64,000 nucleotides of DNA from contig JAUCEF010000005.1 of assembly GCA_033558025.1 (NCBI GenBank), positions 4,650,001 through 4,714,000 of the forward strand, in the 5' to 3' direction. The stretch's first letter is position 1. Every line of letters starts with the position of its first letter. This DNA is from Phytophthora sp. 'mugwort'. Lineage: Eukaryota; Oomycota; Peronosporomycetes; Peronosporales; Peronosporaceae. The notes beneath the pieces are model-generated. The model was not told the origin of the DNA. It saw only the letters and a program-made list of their open reading frames with translations, and did not search any database. Of this stretch, positions 1 through 11,612 are shown piece after piece. The position numbers and the translations under genes were made by a program.

Positions 1-611
1 AACACTGGACCGGATGACAACTCGAGCGCGGCTTATTGTGATTTGCAATGCGTTTGTCGTTTTCACTTGGCGCTGCGGATGATTTATAATATCTGGAACT
101 CGATATAAAATAATTATAGGGAAAAGACAGTGCAATTCGACCAGATTATATACCACAAGCCCGATTTAAATCCCGATTTATTCTATCTGCCGTCGAATTG
201 CGGGTTTGAAAACGCAATTCTGGCCGATTTATTATAACTCCACCTCTCGGCCTGTCCGACAAAAGATGCATTTTTACATACTAAGAGTGCTACGGACGTG
301 ACAACAACACTCGGACAGAGAAATTGGTGGATGCAGATCATCATCGAGCTAATTGTGCATCAGTTTCCAACAACCTTGTTCGAGCACAAGTGCAGTATGT
401 GCTCTCAAGACTTTAGGTGGCGAGCCGTTTTTCTTATTCACGTGTATGATATTTGTATGCAGTACGTTAGTGATATATTTCGCTACGAATTTAAATTGTT
501 TAATGATTCCTTTGCGAGCCTCATTTGCACGAGGACCAGTTCAAACGTGGCAGACCCGAGAAGTGGTTTGTCAAACGGCAGCAAGCATCTCTGAGCTGTA
601 GTCATCAGCTC

Positions 612-897
612 CACGATACAGGACCAGCTTGTACAACGCAGACGAAGCGAAAGAGCCATCGCACAGCGCGAACAGAGCAATGTTAGAGCGTTACAAGCCG
701 GCGACATCTTGATTTTAGTATAGGAACGCAGCACTGGCTGGGCGAACTTACTCGCGGCGGAGCAACTTTTCTCACAGGTGTACAGCAGCGCGCCACGATT
801 CAGGAGCAGCTAGTGCACCACACACAGACGAAGCTAAAGAGCCATCGCACAGCGTAAACAGAGCAATATTAGAGCATTAGTAGCCGGCGACATCTTG
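612..897. repeat. Imperfect direct duplication of about 100 bp
   Basis: Two similar blocks lie at 612-711 and 794-897. Both begin with a CACGAT(A/T)CAGGA core, share a central stretch that reads like GACGAAGC(G/T)AAAGAGCCATCG, and end with GCCGGCGACATCTTG. They lie just upstream of the decayed gypsy pol region. They may be a local duplication in its gag or leader, but neither copy is open in any long frame. Confidence 0.6.
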
Positions 898-1139
898 GTG
901 TCCTTCAAGGAACTCACCGCCACCGAATGATCGTTTTAGCAGACAAGGAATAGCGACTTACGGCAAACTAGGCACGTTTAGCTATTTTCGCATGTTAATG
1001 GCCTCGATTTATTCTCTGGTCGAGGTCGATCTAAGGCCTTAAATGGAGCGACAATAATCTGCAAAGCACAATAACTCGTCGACGCATTCGAGTTCTCTGA
1101 CTCCGCAGCGGAGCCAAAAGATTTGCATCCCGATAACCC

Positions 1140-3023
1140 CCGGTTTCACTCACGATGCGCTATCTGAGGCTAGTTGAGACGAACTGCCAGCTGCACGAAG
1201 AGCACTTAGGGCGGATGCTGTTCGATGACACGTGTACCGGACTACAAGCCAATGCATGCAAAACCGTATCTGATTCCGCGCTGAACGAAGGATAAGGCTC
1301 AAGCCGAGATATAGCGTCTGATTAATCTCGAGATACCCGAGCAGATCTATGACTCGGGAGTGGCGTCTCCTGCATTTATCTGGCTAAACCTAATGGACCT
1401 TCACGACTCCTAATTGTCTTCCGCGTGTTGAACAGGTACCTGCGCCGACGTCCTTTTTTGTGCTCAGATCCGTGAAATCTGGTTACGACTTGCCAAGCCA
1501 AGTGCATAAAAACGCTTGTGACATGGGATACAGCGCCAGGCGCTTGGATTGTCAAAACCGACCTTTTACCGTCTTCTGCCTAGCATTTGGCAAATACCAG
1601 TATAAACGTCTCCCAATAGGGATCCTCCAACGCGCCTGATGAGTTTAAAGCGTGCATGGAGATTGTTTTTGATGATCTGGAATTACTTTTAATGGAAACA
1701 AGCGCCGCATCCTGCGCAAGACATCGGCTATTCTCTCACACCCAAAGGAATTTAGCCGCTCACAAAAAAGATCGAGGCCACTCAAGAAATTGCTGGACCG
1801 TAAAGAGCTACGTCGGTTTTGGGGTATGATCAACTTCTACCAGGACATGGTGCCGAATAAGACGACGCTGTACCAGTCTTTGCATCGCCCGATGAACTCG
1901 AAGACTCTGTTAACCTGGTTACCTAGCGACACTGAGCAATTCAAAAAGCATTTGCTGAAGCTGTATTTCTTCCTTCCCGACTTTGGCAAGCCGCTCCACA
2001 GATGCAGGTGGGACACATATTGGTGGAATTCCATGCAAGGACTAAAGATTTGGCGTGCTACCCACGCACTTTGAACAAAGACCACACGACTATGGTGTTG
2101 GGGGGACTCTCGGTCATTGAACTCTTTCACAAATATCGAACTATGCTTCTAGGGTTCCCAGTTGTGGTCCATACAAATCATAAAATTTGATTTATCTCAT
2201 AGAAAAGAATTTAGCAGTTAAGAGATGGAGCTACCTCTCGGAATATCGCCTACCTATGCACTACAATCAAATGCGAAAAGAACATAGTAGCAGATGCATT
2301 CTCCCGTATGAAGTTGAGATGACACAACGCTATCTGATGAAGGTTATGCTGTCAGCGACCACCCACCATATGTTATGACCGGGACGGTGCTTCGCGATTA
2401 TCAAGAAGCAGAGACCGTGATCCAAAAGATCAAGTCTGCATGTCTTGCGGGCTCTAACAACCCGGACTATCAACTCATGCCTCTTCTGGGATGTACTTTG
2501 GTGGCATACCAAGAAACAAGTAATCGCCCCCGCCAAGCTTCGTGAAGACTTAATCTACTGGTACCATGAGACTCCCGGTCATCCGGCCAGTGAGCGCCAA
2601 TACAATATTATGCGGCAGGTTTTGTACTGGCCCAGCATGGAAGCCACGATAGTGAAATTCGTCAAAATATGTATGATATGTAAACGTGCCAAGGTGCATG
2701 AAAACAACAGGACTACGGTTTACTCCCGCCATGCGCTAGGAAGACAGCGAATCCATTTGATGTGTCCACATGGACTCATCGGGCCTTATGAAAATAATAG
2801 TTACGGAATTACTTTGATTGATCACGCTACGAGATGGCTCGAGTTGGGTCTTCAAGCCGACAAACTCGCGTTGACTACTGCACAAAGTTTTGGTCGCGAG
2901 TGGCTTTTTCGTTATCAACGGCCACGTCAGGTTGTGCACGACAAAGACAGTGAGTTTGCAGGTCAAGAGTTTCTAAGCAGTTATGACATTAAAACCAAGC
3001 CGCTCACGTCGAAAATTCATTAA
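1140..3023 (+). mobile_element. Decayed Ty3/gypsy retrotransposon pol region
   Basis: Pieces of a gypsy-type polyprotein lie in order on the plus strand but in changing frames. Around 1540-1700 there is a reverse transcriptase remnant (an AFxxxFGKYQYKRLPIG-like block). At 1790-1950 is the connection/RNase H start (LRRFWGMINFYQDMVP). At 2560-2720 is an integrase zinc-binding domain (a TPGHPASE block followed by CMICKRAK). At 2720-3020 is an integrase core with a DHATRWLE motif. Stops and frameshifts interrupt every domain, so it cannot make a protein. No LTR pair was found by eye. The 3' end abuts an oppositely oriented Harbinger-type remnant, which suggests nesting. Confidence 0.8.
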
Positions 3024-3937
3024 TCCAATGCTATCTGTGAGCGGGTCCATTTAGAGATCCTCAACGTATTAAGCATATGAAGCGATATACTCGTCGAATG
3101 TTGGCGGCTTGCACCGAAATAATTCGAGTTATTGTTTCCACCGTTATTCCACTGACACTTGACTGCGCCCATAGCCTTGTTCGGGTCCTTCTGCGGCGAA
3201 TTTACTGTACGACCTTTGTACGGGCAGCCGAAAACATTCGTGCAGCCGTATGCCAGATCCCCGTAGATTAGTTTGTTGTGAAATGCTGGGTTATTCTCGA
3301 GTTCCTTCTTTAATCTGCTTTGGTTCAGCATGTACAAGTCGTGTCGACGACCATCAACCGGACCGAAGAGGTGCGAGATGATGCCGTCAGGTAGGACCAC
3401 CGTCTGAAATTTCATGGCGTGGACACGCTTGTGACCATTGTACATCGCTTGCTAGCCTTTGCTTGGGCGACAAATCGGACGGATAGTTCCGTCGATAAAC
3501 CTCCATACCCCCTTGATGCTTCCGGATTGTTTGGCGCTCATTGCAGCGCGGTATCGGTCCAATTTCTTGACAATACGCCTTGTGTCAAAGAACAAAACGC
3601 TGGCCAGCTTCTCGTCCAGCAACTCTACGTCGAAGTAGAAGATGTGGCACAAAGTTGCTTGTGCTCTTCCGAACATGCCCGCCATGTCAATCCAACGCTT
3701 CGGGTACATCAGTCGGCGCAGACACACACCAATGCACTTTAACGCGTTGCTGCGAACGCCTTCGCGAGTGTGAATGCCGCAGGGAGCTTTAAGATCTGTG
3801 TCAGAAGTGTCATCTCTCCAACGGTAAAACGAAACTGGTCTTTTGCTTCTCCGTCCGATATCACCAGGATATTCAAACGGAAGTCGGGGACTAGGAGATG
3901 CTCTCCGTAAGGGAGATAGACTGGGTGTATTAATCAC
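3020..3937 (-). pseudogene. PIF/Harbinger-type DDE transposase, broken
   Basis: The reading frame from 3937 down to 3020 encodes a DDE_Tnp4-like (plant-type Harbinger) transposase. The first catalytic block reads FIDGTIRPICRPS. It is followed by MYNGHKRVHAMKFQ and VLPDGIISHLFGPVDGRRHD, then GDLAYG. A single TAG codon near 3446-3448 splits an otherwise continuous frame directly before MYNGHKR. Around 3150-3170 a frameshift replaces the expected third catalytic block (VSVEWG in relatives). I could not place inverted repeats. The element is inactive as it stands; it sits tail to tail with the gypsy remnant. Confidence 0.75.
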
Positions 3938-4739
3938 AGCAACACTACATCGACGTCGTCATCTGCAGATCGAAGTCGCCTCATCGAGCTGCCCGCCGTG
4001 CAACGATTGAGTTTAAAACTACCAAGGTTGAAGTTGCCCAACTGACCACACTCTATTCCGCACCCAGATCGATACGGGTCTTCACCACGTAATTTTGAAT
4101 GACGGTAGCCTTAAAGCTGCTGCTCTGTCCGGAATACGCGTATTACAATACGGTAACGCCATTTGCGTATATTTGCCAAGTGATTCATTCATCGGTGCTT
4201 CTGAAAGCCACTAATAATGCCCCCTTGCGCCACCAGCTCCGTGCAAAGGTGTACAGAGACGTACTTTCTATAACGCTTTCAGGACTACATCCAGTAGCAG
4301 TAGGCCCACCTGTAGACACGCTCGCACACTACCCACCTGAAGGTTTGAGAAGAACCAAGGAAATAGTGTGGTGCCAGACTGACGACTTTTCAGATACACG
4401 TTTAGCATCATAACTGGCAGCGATGGTGTCACTGTGGTTTTCGGCGATTGTATGATTGCGGACCCAGAGGTGACCATGGCATTGATACTCCCGAAATTCG
4501 AAGAAGCGGTTCAGTGCAGCTCCCCAATGCCGTGGTGAAGGCGGTCCCAGCTCGTGCGCACTCCACCCCGCATGCTGCCTCGCTCCTGTTTGCCAAATAG
4601 CCTAGACTTTCCTCTCGCGATTGGTGGATATGTCACTTGGTGGCGGTTCAGTATTTTATATGCTGCGCTGTGAAAACGTTGTTGCCCTCTATCTATGTGT
4701 TGGTCGGCATTTTGTGTTGGTTCACCTGTGTTGTACATG
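3938..4739. other. Unassigned sequence between transposon remnants
   Basis: No gene is recognised here. A 104-codon ATG frame (4099-4413, plus strand) has no family I recognise and no neighbour suggesting it is expressed. It is probably debris of an older element. Confidence 0.4.
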
Positions 4740-6501
4740 TACAGACAACTCACAGTTGTGTGACTTACAGATGAGGCACAAATCGAGTCGTCGCACATCG
4801 GTTCAAGGAACAGAAATGCCAATAGTGAAATCAAGATATAATTGTTATCTCACAGTTATATAACACAGGAACACAGGAGCACAAAATGACTGGTCGTCAG
4901 TGGATTTTGATGATTTTAGCCGACTACTGCGCTTCATTCTTGGATTTTCCAACATGCCGTCCCGCATTTGCCTCACGATAGACGAAAAGAACAAGATCAG
5001 AGCCCACCACGAGGCCAATTCAGACCTGACGCAACAGGCATTGAGTGATTGGGCTCTTCGCACGCTGGGGAAGCATGTCAAACGCTCGACAATCAGCAAG
5101 ATTCTTCGTACCAAGCAAGACAATCACGCCAATCCGCAGGCAAAACGCAAGCAAGCTGGTCGGTTTGAAGCGATGGAGAAGCAATTGTTCGAATGGTTTG
5201 TGTCGGTACAAGCCCGCGTATGCATCAGTGACGCCATCATCTGGACGAAAGCGAACGAACTGCTTGGTCCCGACCAATCCGTGTCCTCGTCGTGGGTGAC
5301 GAGGTTCAAACAGCGTCATGGCATCAAATCTCATCGAATGCATGGAGAGGCTGCAAGTGTTGCTGTGCATGAGCTTGAGGCACAACGGAAAGGGTTGATG
5401 GACCTGCTCGATGAGTATGAGCCACGAGACGTCTATAATATGGACGAAACGGGTCTATTTTTTCGCATGGAGCCTAACCAAACGCTTGCAACATGGCCGA
5501 TTGCCGGTCACAAGAAGGACAAAGCTCGCATCACCGTTGCTTTGTGTTGCAACATGGACGGGAGCGAGAAGCTTGAGCCACTTGTGATTCATCGGTACCT
5601 CAATCCTCGGTGTTTTAAGGGCGTGGACAAGTCAAAGCTATCAGTTCAATTCTTGGCCAATAAAAAAGCGTGGATGACTGCCGTGTTCTTCACTGATTGG
5701 TTGAAATTGGTGAACTTGAAGATGCATGGACGGAAGGTGCTGCTTCTCATTGATAATGCACCGTGTCACGTTGACATCGAGCTCGCAAACGTTCGTGTAC
5801 ACTTCCTACCTGCCAATACCACATCCTACTTGCAACCAATGGATGCGGGTATTATCAAGAATTTTAAACTGCATTACCGTTGCGCCTTTGTGCAGTGGAC
5901 ACTCGACCAAATCACTGCCGACGCCTGCACCAAAATCGACTTGTTGACAGCGATTCGCATGATTGTTTAGGCTTGGAACGCTGTCAATCCGTCTACTATT
6001 CGGAATTGTTGGGCACATACTGGGATCATCCAACCTGCGACTGTGTGTGCTCTGAAGCAGCTGAACGAACCGAAGGGCATCTGTGATTCGTCTGAGTTGG
6101 ACGCGCTGATCGGCAAGCTGTCACTCGCTGATCCCATGCATGCTGAAGACTATCTGGAATGCGACAGCGTCTGCCCGGAATGGGAACCAGATGATCAAGA
6201 TCTGGATGTCTTTGACCCGATCGAAGACGAGGACGATGAGAATCAACCTATGTCGCATCGCGACGCACTCAATGCATGTATCCAGTTGTCAACTTATGCG
6301 TTTGCCAATGAAATTGAGTGCCAGGGGCTCAACGACATCATTAGTGCCAGTAGAAAACTCCTTCTTGGTAATTTGCAACAGCAGAAAATAACTTACTACT
6401 TTGAATAATTTTTTTTGTGTGTCACTAATTCGTGTTCTGTCTGTAAGAACATCAGGTCATGCCCCGGTCCGATGTGGTTCTACAATTGTGAGTTGTCTGT
6501 A
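4740..6501 (+). mobile_element. pogo/Tigger-like DNA transposon with TA target site
   Basis: The element is bounded by 20-nt terminal inverted repeats: 4740-4759 and the reverse complement of 6482-6501 differ at one position. If the outer TA is the target duplication, the element proper starts with CAGACAACTCACA. A subterminal CACATCGG motif is also inverted at the two ends. It contains one transposase frame with a single stop. The total length of about 1.76 kb fits a complete but inactivated pogo-class element. Confidence 0.8.
4900..6408 (+). pseudogene. pogo/Tigger transposase (CENP-B-like HTH + DDE_1), one in-frame stop
   Basis: The frame starts at ATG 4900, or more likely at ATG 4954 (MPSRICLT). 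It encodes an N-terminal CENP-B-type helix-turn-helix region, a Tc5-type DNA-binding segment (SSWVTRFKQRHGI) and a DDE_1 core. The core blocks are YNMDETGLFF, LLLIDNAPCH and ANTTSYLQPMDAGIIKNFK. A TAG codon at 5968-5970 interrupts the frame right after the core. The same frame then continues without further breaks to TAA at 6406-6408, ending in an acidic tail (DDQDLDVFDPIEDEDDE). The catalytic part is therefore intact and only the tail is cut off. It may be a recent inactivation, or readthrough may occur. Confidence 0.8.
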
Positions 6502-6651
6502 TTGAAAAGAAAGTAATGTTTCGTACTCGGTGTTTTTGATGTGTTGTCATCATGTAAAATGTTGAAGTTGATTGTGTAGCGTACCTTATTTAGCACTATG
6601 CTTTAATGACCTCTTTAGTGACATCACGTCAGTGGATAAATAAAGCACGAC

Positions 6652-7481
6652 ATGGAAGAGAAGCAGCGAGAGGACGCTCACAGCGCCGCGAGTCGAGTTG
6701 AGAGGCCGCCGCGAGGCGTGGGCCCCGTTGGTGGATCGTCCACCGGTGGCAGCGGGTCCGGGCGAAACAACGTTGTAGTAAAGGTGGGCATGGTGGGGGA
6801 CGCGCAAGTGGGCAAGACGAGCCTCATGGTCAAGTACGTGGAAGGCAAGTTTGACGAGGACTACATCCACACGCTGGGCGTCAACTTCATGGAGAAAACC
6901 ATCGCGCTTCGTAACACGGAAATTACATTCAGCATATGGGACCTGGGCGGCCACCGCGAGTTCATCAGCATGCTGCCGCTCGTGTGCAACGACGCGGTGG
7001 CTATCCTCTTCATGTTCGATCTGTCCCGGAAAGCCACACTCACGAGCATTAAGGAGTGGTATCGCCAAGTGCGCTCCATCAACAAGGTGCGTGGGAAAAA
7101 GATGCTGAGGTTGGAGATGCTCTATTGGTGGCTGAACTTGTTGCTGTTTCGGTGAACAGAATGCGTTTCCGTTCCTTGTGGGGATGAAATACGACCACTT
7201 CGCCAATTTTGCCGCGGAGGAGCAGGAAGATATTACAAAGCAGGTATGTTTTTTTTCTATTGCTTTTGACTATTTGGTGATGTTAATGATAGAATGGTTG
7301 GTGCTTCTGCTGCTAGGCACGCAAGTTTGCCAAGGCCATGAAGGCGCCGTTGATTTTTACGTCGGCCTCGCACTCTATCAACGTGCAGAAAGTGTTTAAG
7401 GTAGTTCTCAGCAAGGTGTTTGACCTGAAGTGCACGGTCCCCATCATCGATCGCGTCGGCGATCCCATCCTCCAGTATTAG
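6652..7481 (+). CDS. Spg1/Tem1-like small GTPase
   Basis: Three exons (6652-7086, 7160-7243, 7317-7481) join in frame to 227 residues. The first ATG follows a short leader. The product is a Ras-superfamily GTPase of the Spg1/Tem1 type, which in fungi triggers the septation/mitotic-exit network. An N-terminal extension of about 40 residues precedes the P-loop GDAQVGKTS. Switch II reads WDLGGHREF, and the stretch LPLVCNDAVAILFMFDLSRK is typical of this subfamily. The base-recognition motif is MKYD. At residue 101 a His occupies the position of the catalytic Gln of Ras (Q61) and of fungal Spg1. Both introns have GT-AG ends. The gene converges on the arginine-pathway fusion gene. Confidence 0.88.
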
Positions 7482-7825
7482 TCGCTGTCGCCGCCATCGC
7501 CACCTCGAAAAATGTACCCAAGGATCTATTTTGGTGATTATATGTAAAGACAACGATTGCCTTCACATGTGTCAGGTATTGTCATTGTGGTAACCTAACA
7601 GTACGACAGTATTTACGCTGTTGTCCTCGAGTACTTGCTGTGAGTATCATATTTCGCAGCAAAAAAGTAACCGAATGCACTGTTCACTGTTATCTAAGTA
7701 TTCTGTTGGGGTTGTTTCATAGTCGCGCTGTATATGACAGGCTTCAAAAAATTGATGGCAATTTCAGTCACGCTACCAACAGAGTGAACCAAGTTGGTCA
7801 AAACGATGAGGAGCAAAGAGATGCT
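7482..7825. other. Convergent 3' intergenic region
   Basis: This stretch of 344 bp lies between the 3' ends of the GTPase and the arginine fusion gene. No gene or recognisable element was found; short frames in it are not convincing. Confidence 0.6.
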
Positions 7826-9988
7826 CTACTCAAGGTCGATTCCAGCGTACTCGTCGATCCCAAGAGCAACGTTAATGTTCTGCATTGCCTGCGTAGCTGC
7901 ACCCTTGAGGAGGTTGTCAATAGTGGCAATCACCACAAGTCGACCCGTGTCCGGATCCAGTTGGAAGCCGCCCACAGTCACGTGTGGGTGGTACGAGTTG
8001 TCCTTCACAAACGGGATGTCGGACTTAACCTTCACTAAAGCCTCATTTGCAAAAAACTCCTGATAAAGCTCTTCAGCCTGCTTCGCCGAGGTAATAAGCC
8101 CATTGTCAGCAAGCTGGGCAGACAGTGTGAGGTGGATGCCCTGAAAGTACGGAGCCACATGAGGCATGAACCGAACGGCTGTCCCCAGCTGGTGGCTAAT
8201 CTCATTCTCGTGAATGTGCTTCACAGACTTGTATGCAATGATGTTGTCCTTGAGCACGTTCAGGTCATTGGCCTTGGAAGGGTTCGTCCCAGCACCGCTG
8301 TAACCCGAAATTCCAAACACATGGGGCGGAATACTCTCGTCGATCAGCTTGCCGCTCACCTCAGACTTGCCACCAAGCAGCGGCATTAAACCGGCCTGCG
8401 CACCAGTGGCGTAACAGCCAGGGTTGGCAATGTGCGTGGCTCCCTGCAAGCGTGTACGACCACCTGGAGCCTCTGGTAGGCCATACGTCCACTCCGCGTT
8501 GAAGCGCTGATCAGCGCTCAGGTCGATGATGATCTTGTCCTTGCGGCGAAGCGCGTCCAAGGCAGTGGCGTACTCCTCGCAGTAGCCGTTGGGCAATGCC
8601 AGAACCCACACATCGACGCTCTCTCCAAACGGCGAGGTTGCTATTCCATCTAGTCCAAGCTCGCAGAACTCCAATTCGGGATCGATGTTCAGCGCCACAT
8701 CCTCAACTGGCTTGGCAGGCAGCTTCGTGTGTGGGTTAAGGGGCGGCGCCAAAGCGACCTCCAGAACTTTCTCGCCTCCAAGGGCACGCGAACTGGCGCA
8801 CACCAGCTCCAGCTCCGGGTGGCGGCCAATCACACGAATGAGCTCACGGCCCACGTATCCACGAGCGCCGAGAAGGCCCACGCGGTACTTTCCGCTAGGG
8901 CCACGCGGCACAGCCGACACTTTGGCACTAGTTTTCACGCTGATTGGGCCGGGCTTGTTGCCCTTGATACATGTCGTACCCGCACTCTTCTTGCTGACGA
9001 TCTCGCGCATGAGCTCTGAAGCCGACGTGAGAACAACCGATGAAGTCGACGGTAGACCCTGCAGCAGCGTGTTGATTTCGTTCAGCTTCAGGAGCGTGCC
9101 CTGGCGGCCGGTGTAGTCGCGAGCAGCCATCCGCGCATAATCCTTGGCCATGCTGATCGTCTTGAGCTTAGTGCCGTCGTCTTCGATCCAGCCTCCCTTG
9201 GCATTGACGAAGATGGTCTTGAGCGGTTGCAGGTTGAGGGCCAACTGACGGGCGGCCACATCGGCGTTGATGTTAAGCGTCTGGCCGTTGGCGCTTTCTC
9301 CCAGGCATGACAGCACGGGGATCTCGCCAGCGGCGATGGCGGCTTGCACGGGGTCGCCATGGATCTTCTTCACTTCACCCACGAAGCCGTAAACGTCTTT
9401 ATCCTTAAAGTCAGCCTGGATCACGCCGCTAGTGATGCCCCTGGCCAGTACGCCGGCCTTGTTGAGGGCAGCCACAAGCTTGGCGTTTGTGTCAACGAAG
9501 ATCTCCTTGGCGATGTCGAGCGTCTTCTGGTCCGTGACCCGGTTGCCGCCCACGTACTGGGGTTCCACGCCCTGCCTGTCCAGCTCGGCGTTCATCTGCG
9601 GACCAGCGCCGTGCACGAGGATGGGGAAGAGACCTGTGTCCTTCATGAAGCGCAGTGATTCGATGAGCGTCTCTAGCTCATGGATGATAACGTCGCCGCC
9701 AATCTTGATGACCGTCGTGTGCTTCGCACCCGGCGTGCGGTACAGCCGCTTGAACTCCTCCAGCGTGGCCTCCGGGGCCAGCACCTTGGCTAGGTTCAGC
9801 GTGTAGTCGTCGCTGGCCTTGGACGATAGCGCACGGGTTTGCAGCGACGAGGCCAAGGTCTGCAGGGCGACGCCCTTCGCAGCGATAAGAGGAGTGGCGG
9901 AGGCAGCGGCGGGCATCGCCACGGCCTGCGAGCTGCGCGCTGTGGAGCGGGCTACTGCCGGCATCTGCTTGGCCACGGAGCGCCACAT
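7826..9988 (-). CDS. Acetylglutamate kinase / N-acetyl-gamma-glutamyl-phosphate reductase fusion
   Basis: A single exon encodes 720 residues when started at ATG 9988. The open frame extends further upstream only through a non-ATG codon. The first 50 residues are rich in Arg, Ala and Ser and look like a mitochondrial targeting peptide. Residues 91-345 form an acetylglutamate kinase (KIGGDV, VHGAGPQMN, NINADVAARQLA). Residues 367-720 form the reductase, with a GARGYVGREL nucleotide-binding loop, the catalytic Cys525 in NPGCYAT and the HVAPYFQGIHLT block. Together they catalyse two successive steps of ornithine/arginine synthesis, as fungal Arg5,6 does. The DUF619 (acetyltransferase-like) segment found between the kinase and reductase in many fungal versions appears absent. 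The linker is only about 20-30 residues. Confidence 0.93.
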   Translation of the reverse strand: MWRSVAKQMPAVARSTARSSQAVAMPAAASATPLIAAKGVALQTLASSLQTRALSSKASDDYTLNLAKVLAPEATLEEFKRLYRTPGAKHTTVIKIGGDVIIHELETLIESLRFMKDTGLFPILVHGAGPQMNAELDRQGVEPQYVGGNRVTDQKTLDIAKEIFVDTNAKLVAALNKAGVLARGITSGVIQADFKDKDVYGFVGEVKKIHGDPVQAAIAAGEIPVLSCLGESANGQTLNINADVAARQLALNLQPLKTIFVNAKGGWIEDDGTKLKTISMAKDYARMAARDYTGRQGTLLKLNEINTLLQGLPSTSSVVLTSASELMREIVSKKSAGTTCIKGNKPGPISVKTSAKVSAVPRGPSGKYRVGLLGARGYVGRELIRVIGRHPELELVCASSRALGGEKVLEVALAPPLNPHTKLPAKPVEDVALNIDPELEFCELGLDGIATSPFGESVDVWVLALPNGYCEEYATALDALRRKDKIIIDLSADQRFNAEWTYGLPEAPGGRTRLQGATHIANPGCYATGAQAGLMPLLGGKSEVSGKLIDESIPPHVFGISGYSGAGTNPSKANDLNVLKDNIIAYKSVKHIHENEISHQLGTAVRFMPHVAPYFQGIHLTLSAQLADNGLITSAKQAEELYQEFFANEALVKVKSDIPFVKDNSYHPHVTVGGFQLDPDTGRLVVIATIDNLLKGAATQAMQNINVALGIDEYAGIDLE

Positions 9989-11612
9989 ACTTGCTGCGGG
10001 GATGAAGAAGATCGCTGCTGCAGAGGAAGGACTCTTCGAAGTGTGCGAGGTGTACGTGACCCGACGGTAAAGCGCTCGGAGGAAAACTAATATTTCCAAG
10101 CTACTATCGTAAAAGCATCATATTAATATTAGTGCGTACTATAATAAAATATTCTAATATTTTGCGAGCAACACCATTCGGTACTAGTGTTGTATCCATA
10201 GTGCTGCAACAAAAAAAGAAAAAATATTAACTCAAGTGCTTTAGACATCTTAAGCCTACAGGAATAGGTGCTGGGCGATAAGTCACCCTTAGAGTCGAAG
10301 TAACAAGTGGGGAGTCCCTATACTGAAGCGCAAATGATAGCACTAATCGATTATACTATACATCCGTATATACTCTTTGTCTTGCCCAGCTAATATAATA
10401 GCGTTTGGCTTTGTGCTCCCCAATGTACATGTATTAATACATTGCTGATATCTCTTCATACTATAATGATATAAATATTATGCGGAACCGTTATTACTTT
10501 GCGTGGCATATATTCGAAAATATTGTAGGAGTGTACTACTTGCAAAATGGCTACATATGTGTATGAAACACGAAACGGATAAGTGCGGTTCGAAGGAAGA
10601 GGTCCGGAGCCTGCAGGAGTTCGCAGAAGAGCAGCTAGCATGCGTACGATTGGCTGTTAGAGCCTCATAGGTGCGCGGTTTCCAGCAACAGAGTCCCGGC
10701 CGCGTACTTTGGATCAGCTGCCCATCTCCCTCGGGAAGCCAAATGAATGGTGGCAGAGGCCAATTTCTGGCTGCCTCTCAACATTATGATGATGGAGCCC
10801 AGGCTGGCACGGGCTCTGGCGCGCAGGTGAAACTTCTCCTGGTGGCAAGAGCGCTGTGAGATCTTTCGCTTCGACATCTGAATGACAGACCTGGCTCTCA
10901 GGATCTGAGCGACACGCGTGCATGCACGTCGCTACCGGGGATTGAGCCCGTGGTCGAGAGCACAAAAGCACCAACATGATGCGACTTTCCAAAGTGAGCT
11001 TGAAATGCGGCTCTAACGCCTCGCCGGTCGTCGTACTATGCGTAAAACTCGGAACACGCCGTTCGCATGCAATCGTCAAGCCGTCATTTATACTGGACAA
11101 GAGTTGTGCGTGCATCTTGAAGTGCTTATGTGCAAGCGTACAGCACTGCTACCCTATGTACTGCCGCAGCGATACAGAGCCACTCTCGACGAGCAAGCGC
11201 CTCCGCATGCGCATTTCTTGTGGCTAGCTTACATCTCTTTCGTTTTCGATGGCTGGCAATCGGTGTGGCGCCGGTCAAGTTGCCGTCATTGCCGTTATCC
11301 CAGGGGCCCGTTTTTGTGTGTGTACATAGTTCTGCCTAGTATTCCCGCCCGTCTTTGTCCTGTATTTATCCACTCACAGGTTGGCTTCGAGCGGACCGAC
11401 AGCGGGCCCTCCGCAGCTTGTTGTTTCTATGTACGAATGCCACGTACTCCTGCGCGGCGATCTTGTTCGGACCAGCCGTCGCTTCAGCTGCTGGCTGCCC
11501 TTTTGACTCGCGATCCAGGGTGGCATTTCCCAACTGGAAGCGCCGCGGACAAGAGCCCCCCAAGGTCTCACCGCCCCCTTTGACTTCCCCGAGTGTTTGA
11601 TCTTAGGACAGG
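9989..11612. promoter_or_regulatory. Divergent intergenic region of two arginine-pathway genes
   Basis: About 1.6 kb separates the two divergent ATGs (9988 minus, 11613 plus). The half next to the kinase/reductase gene is AT-rich, and the half next to the synthase is GC-richer. The open frames here have no family features and are not called. Shared regulation of the pair is an inference from orientation only. Confidence 0.4.

Noticed and set aside
11038..11583. 181-codon plus-strand frame upstream of the synthase
   Set aside because: No domain, Cys/Arg/Ser-rich random composition, overlapping frames in all phases; probably promoter or leader.
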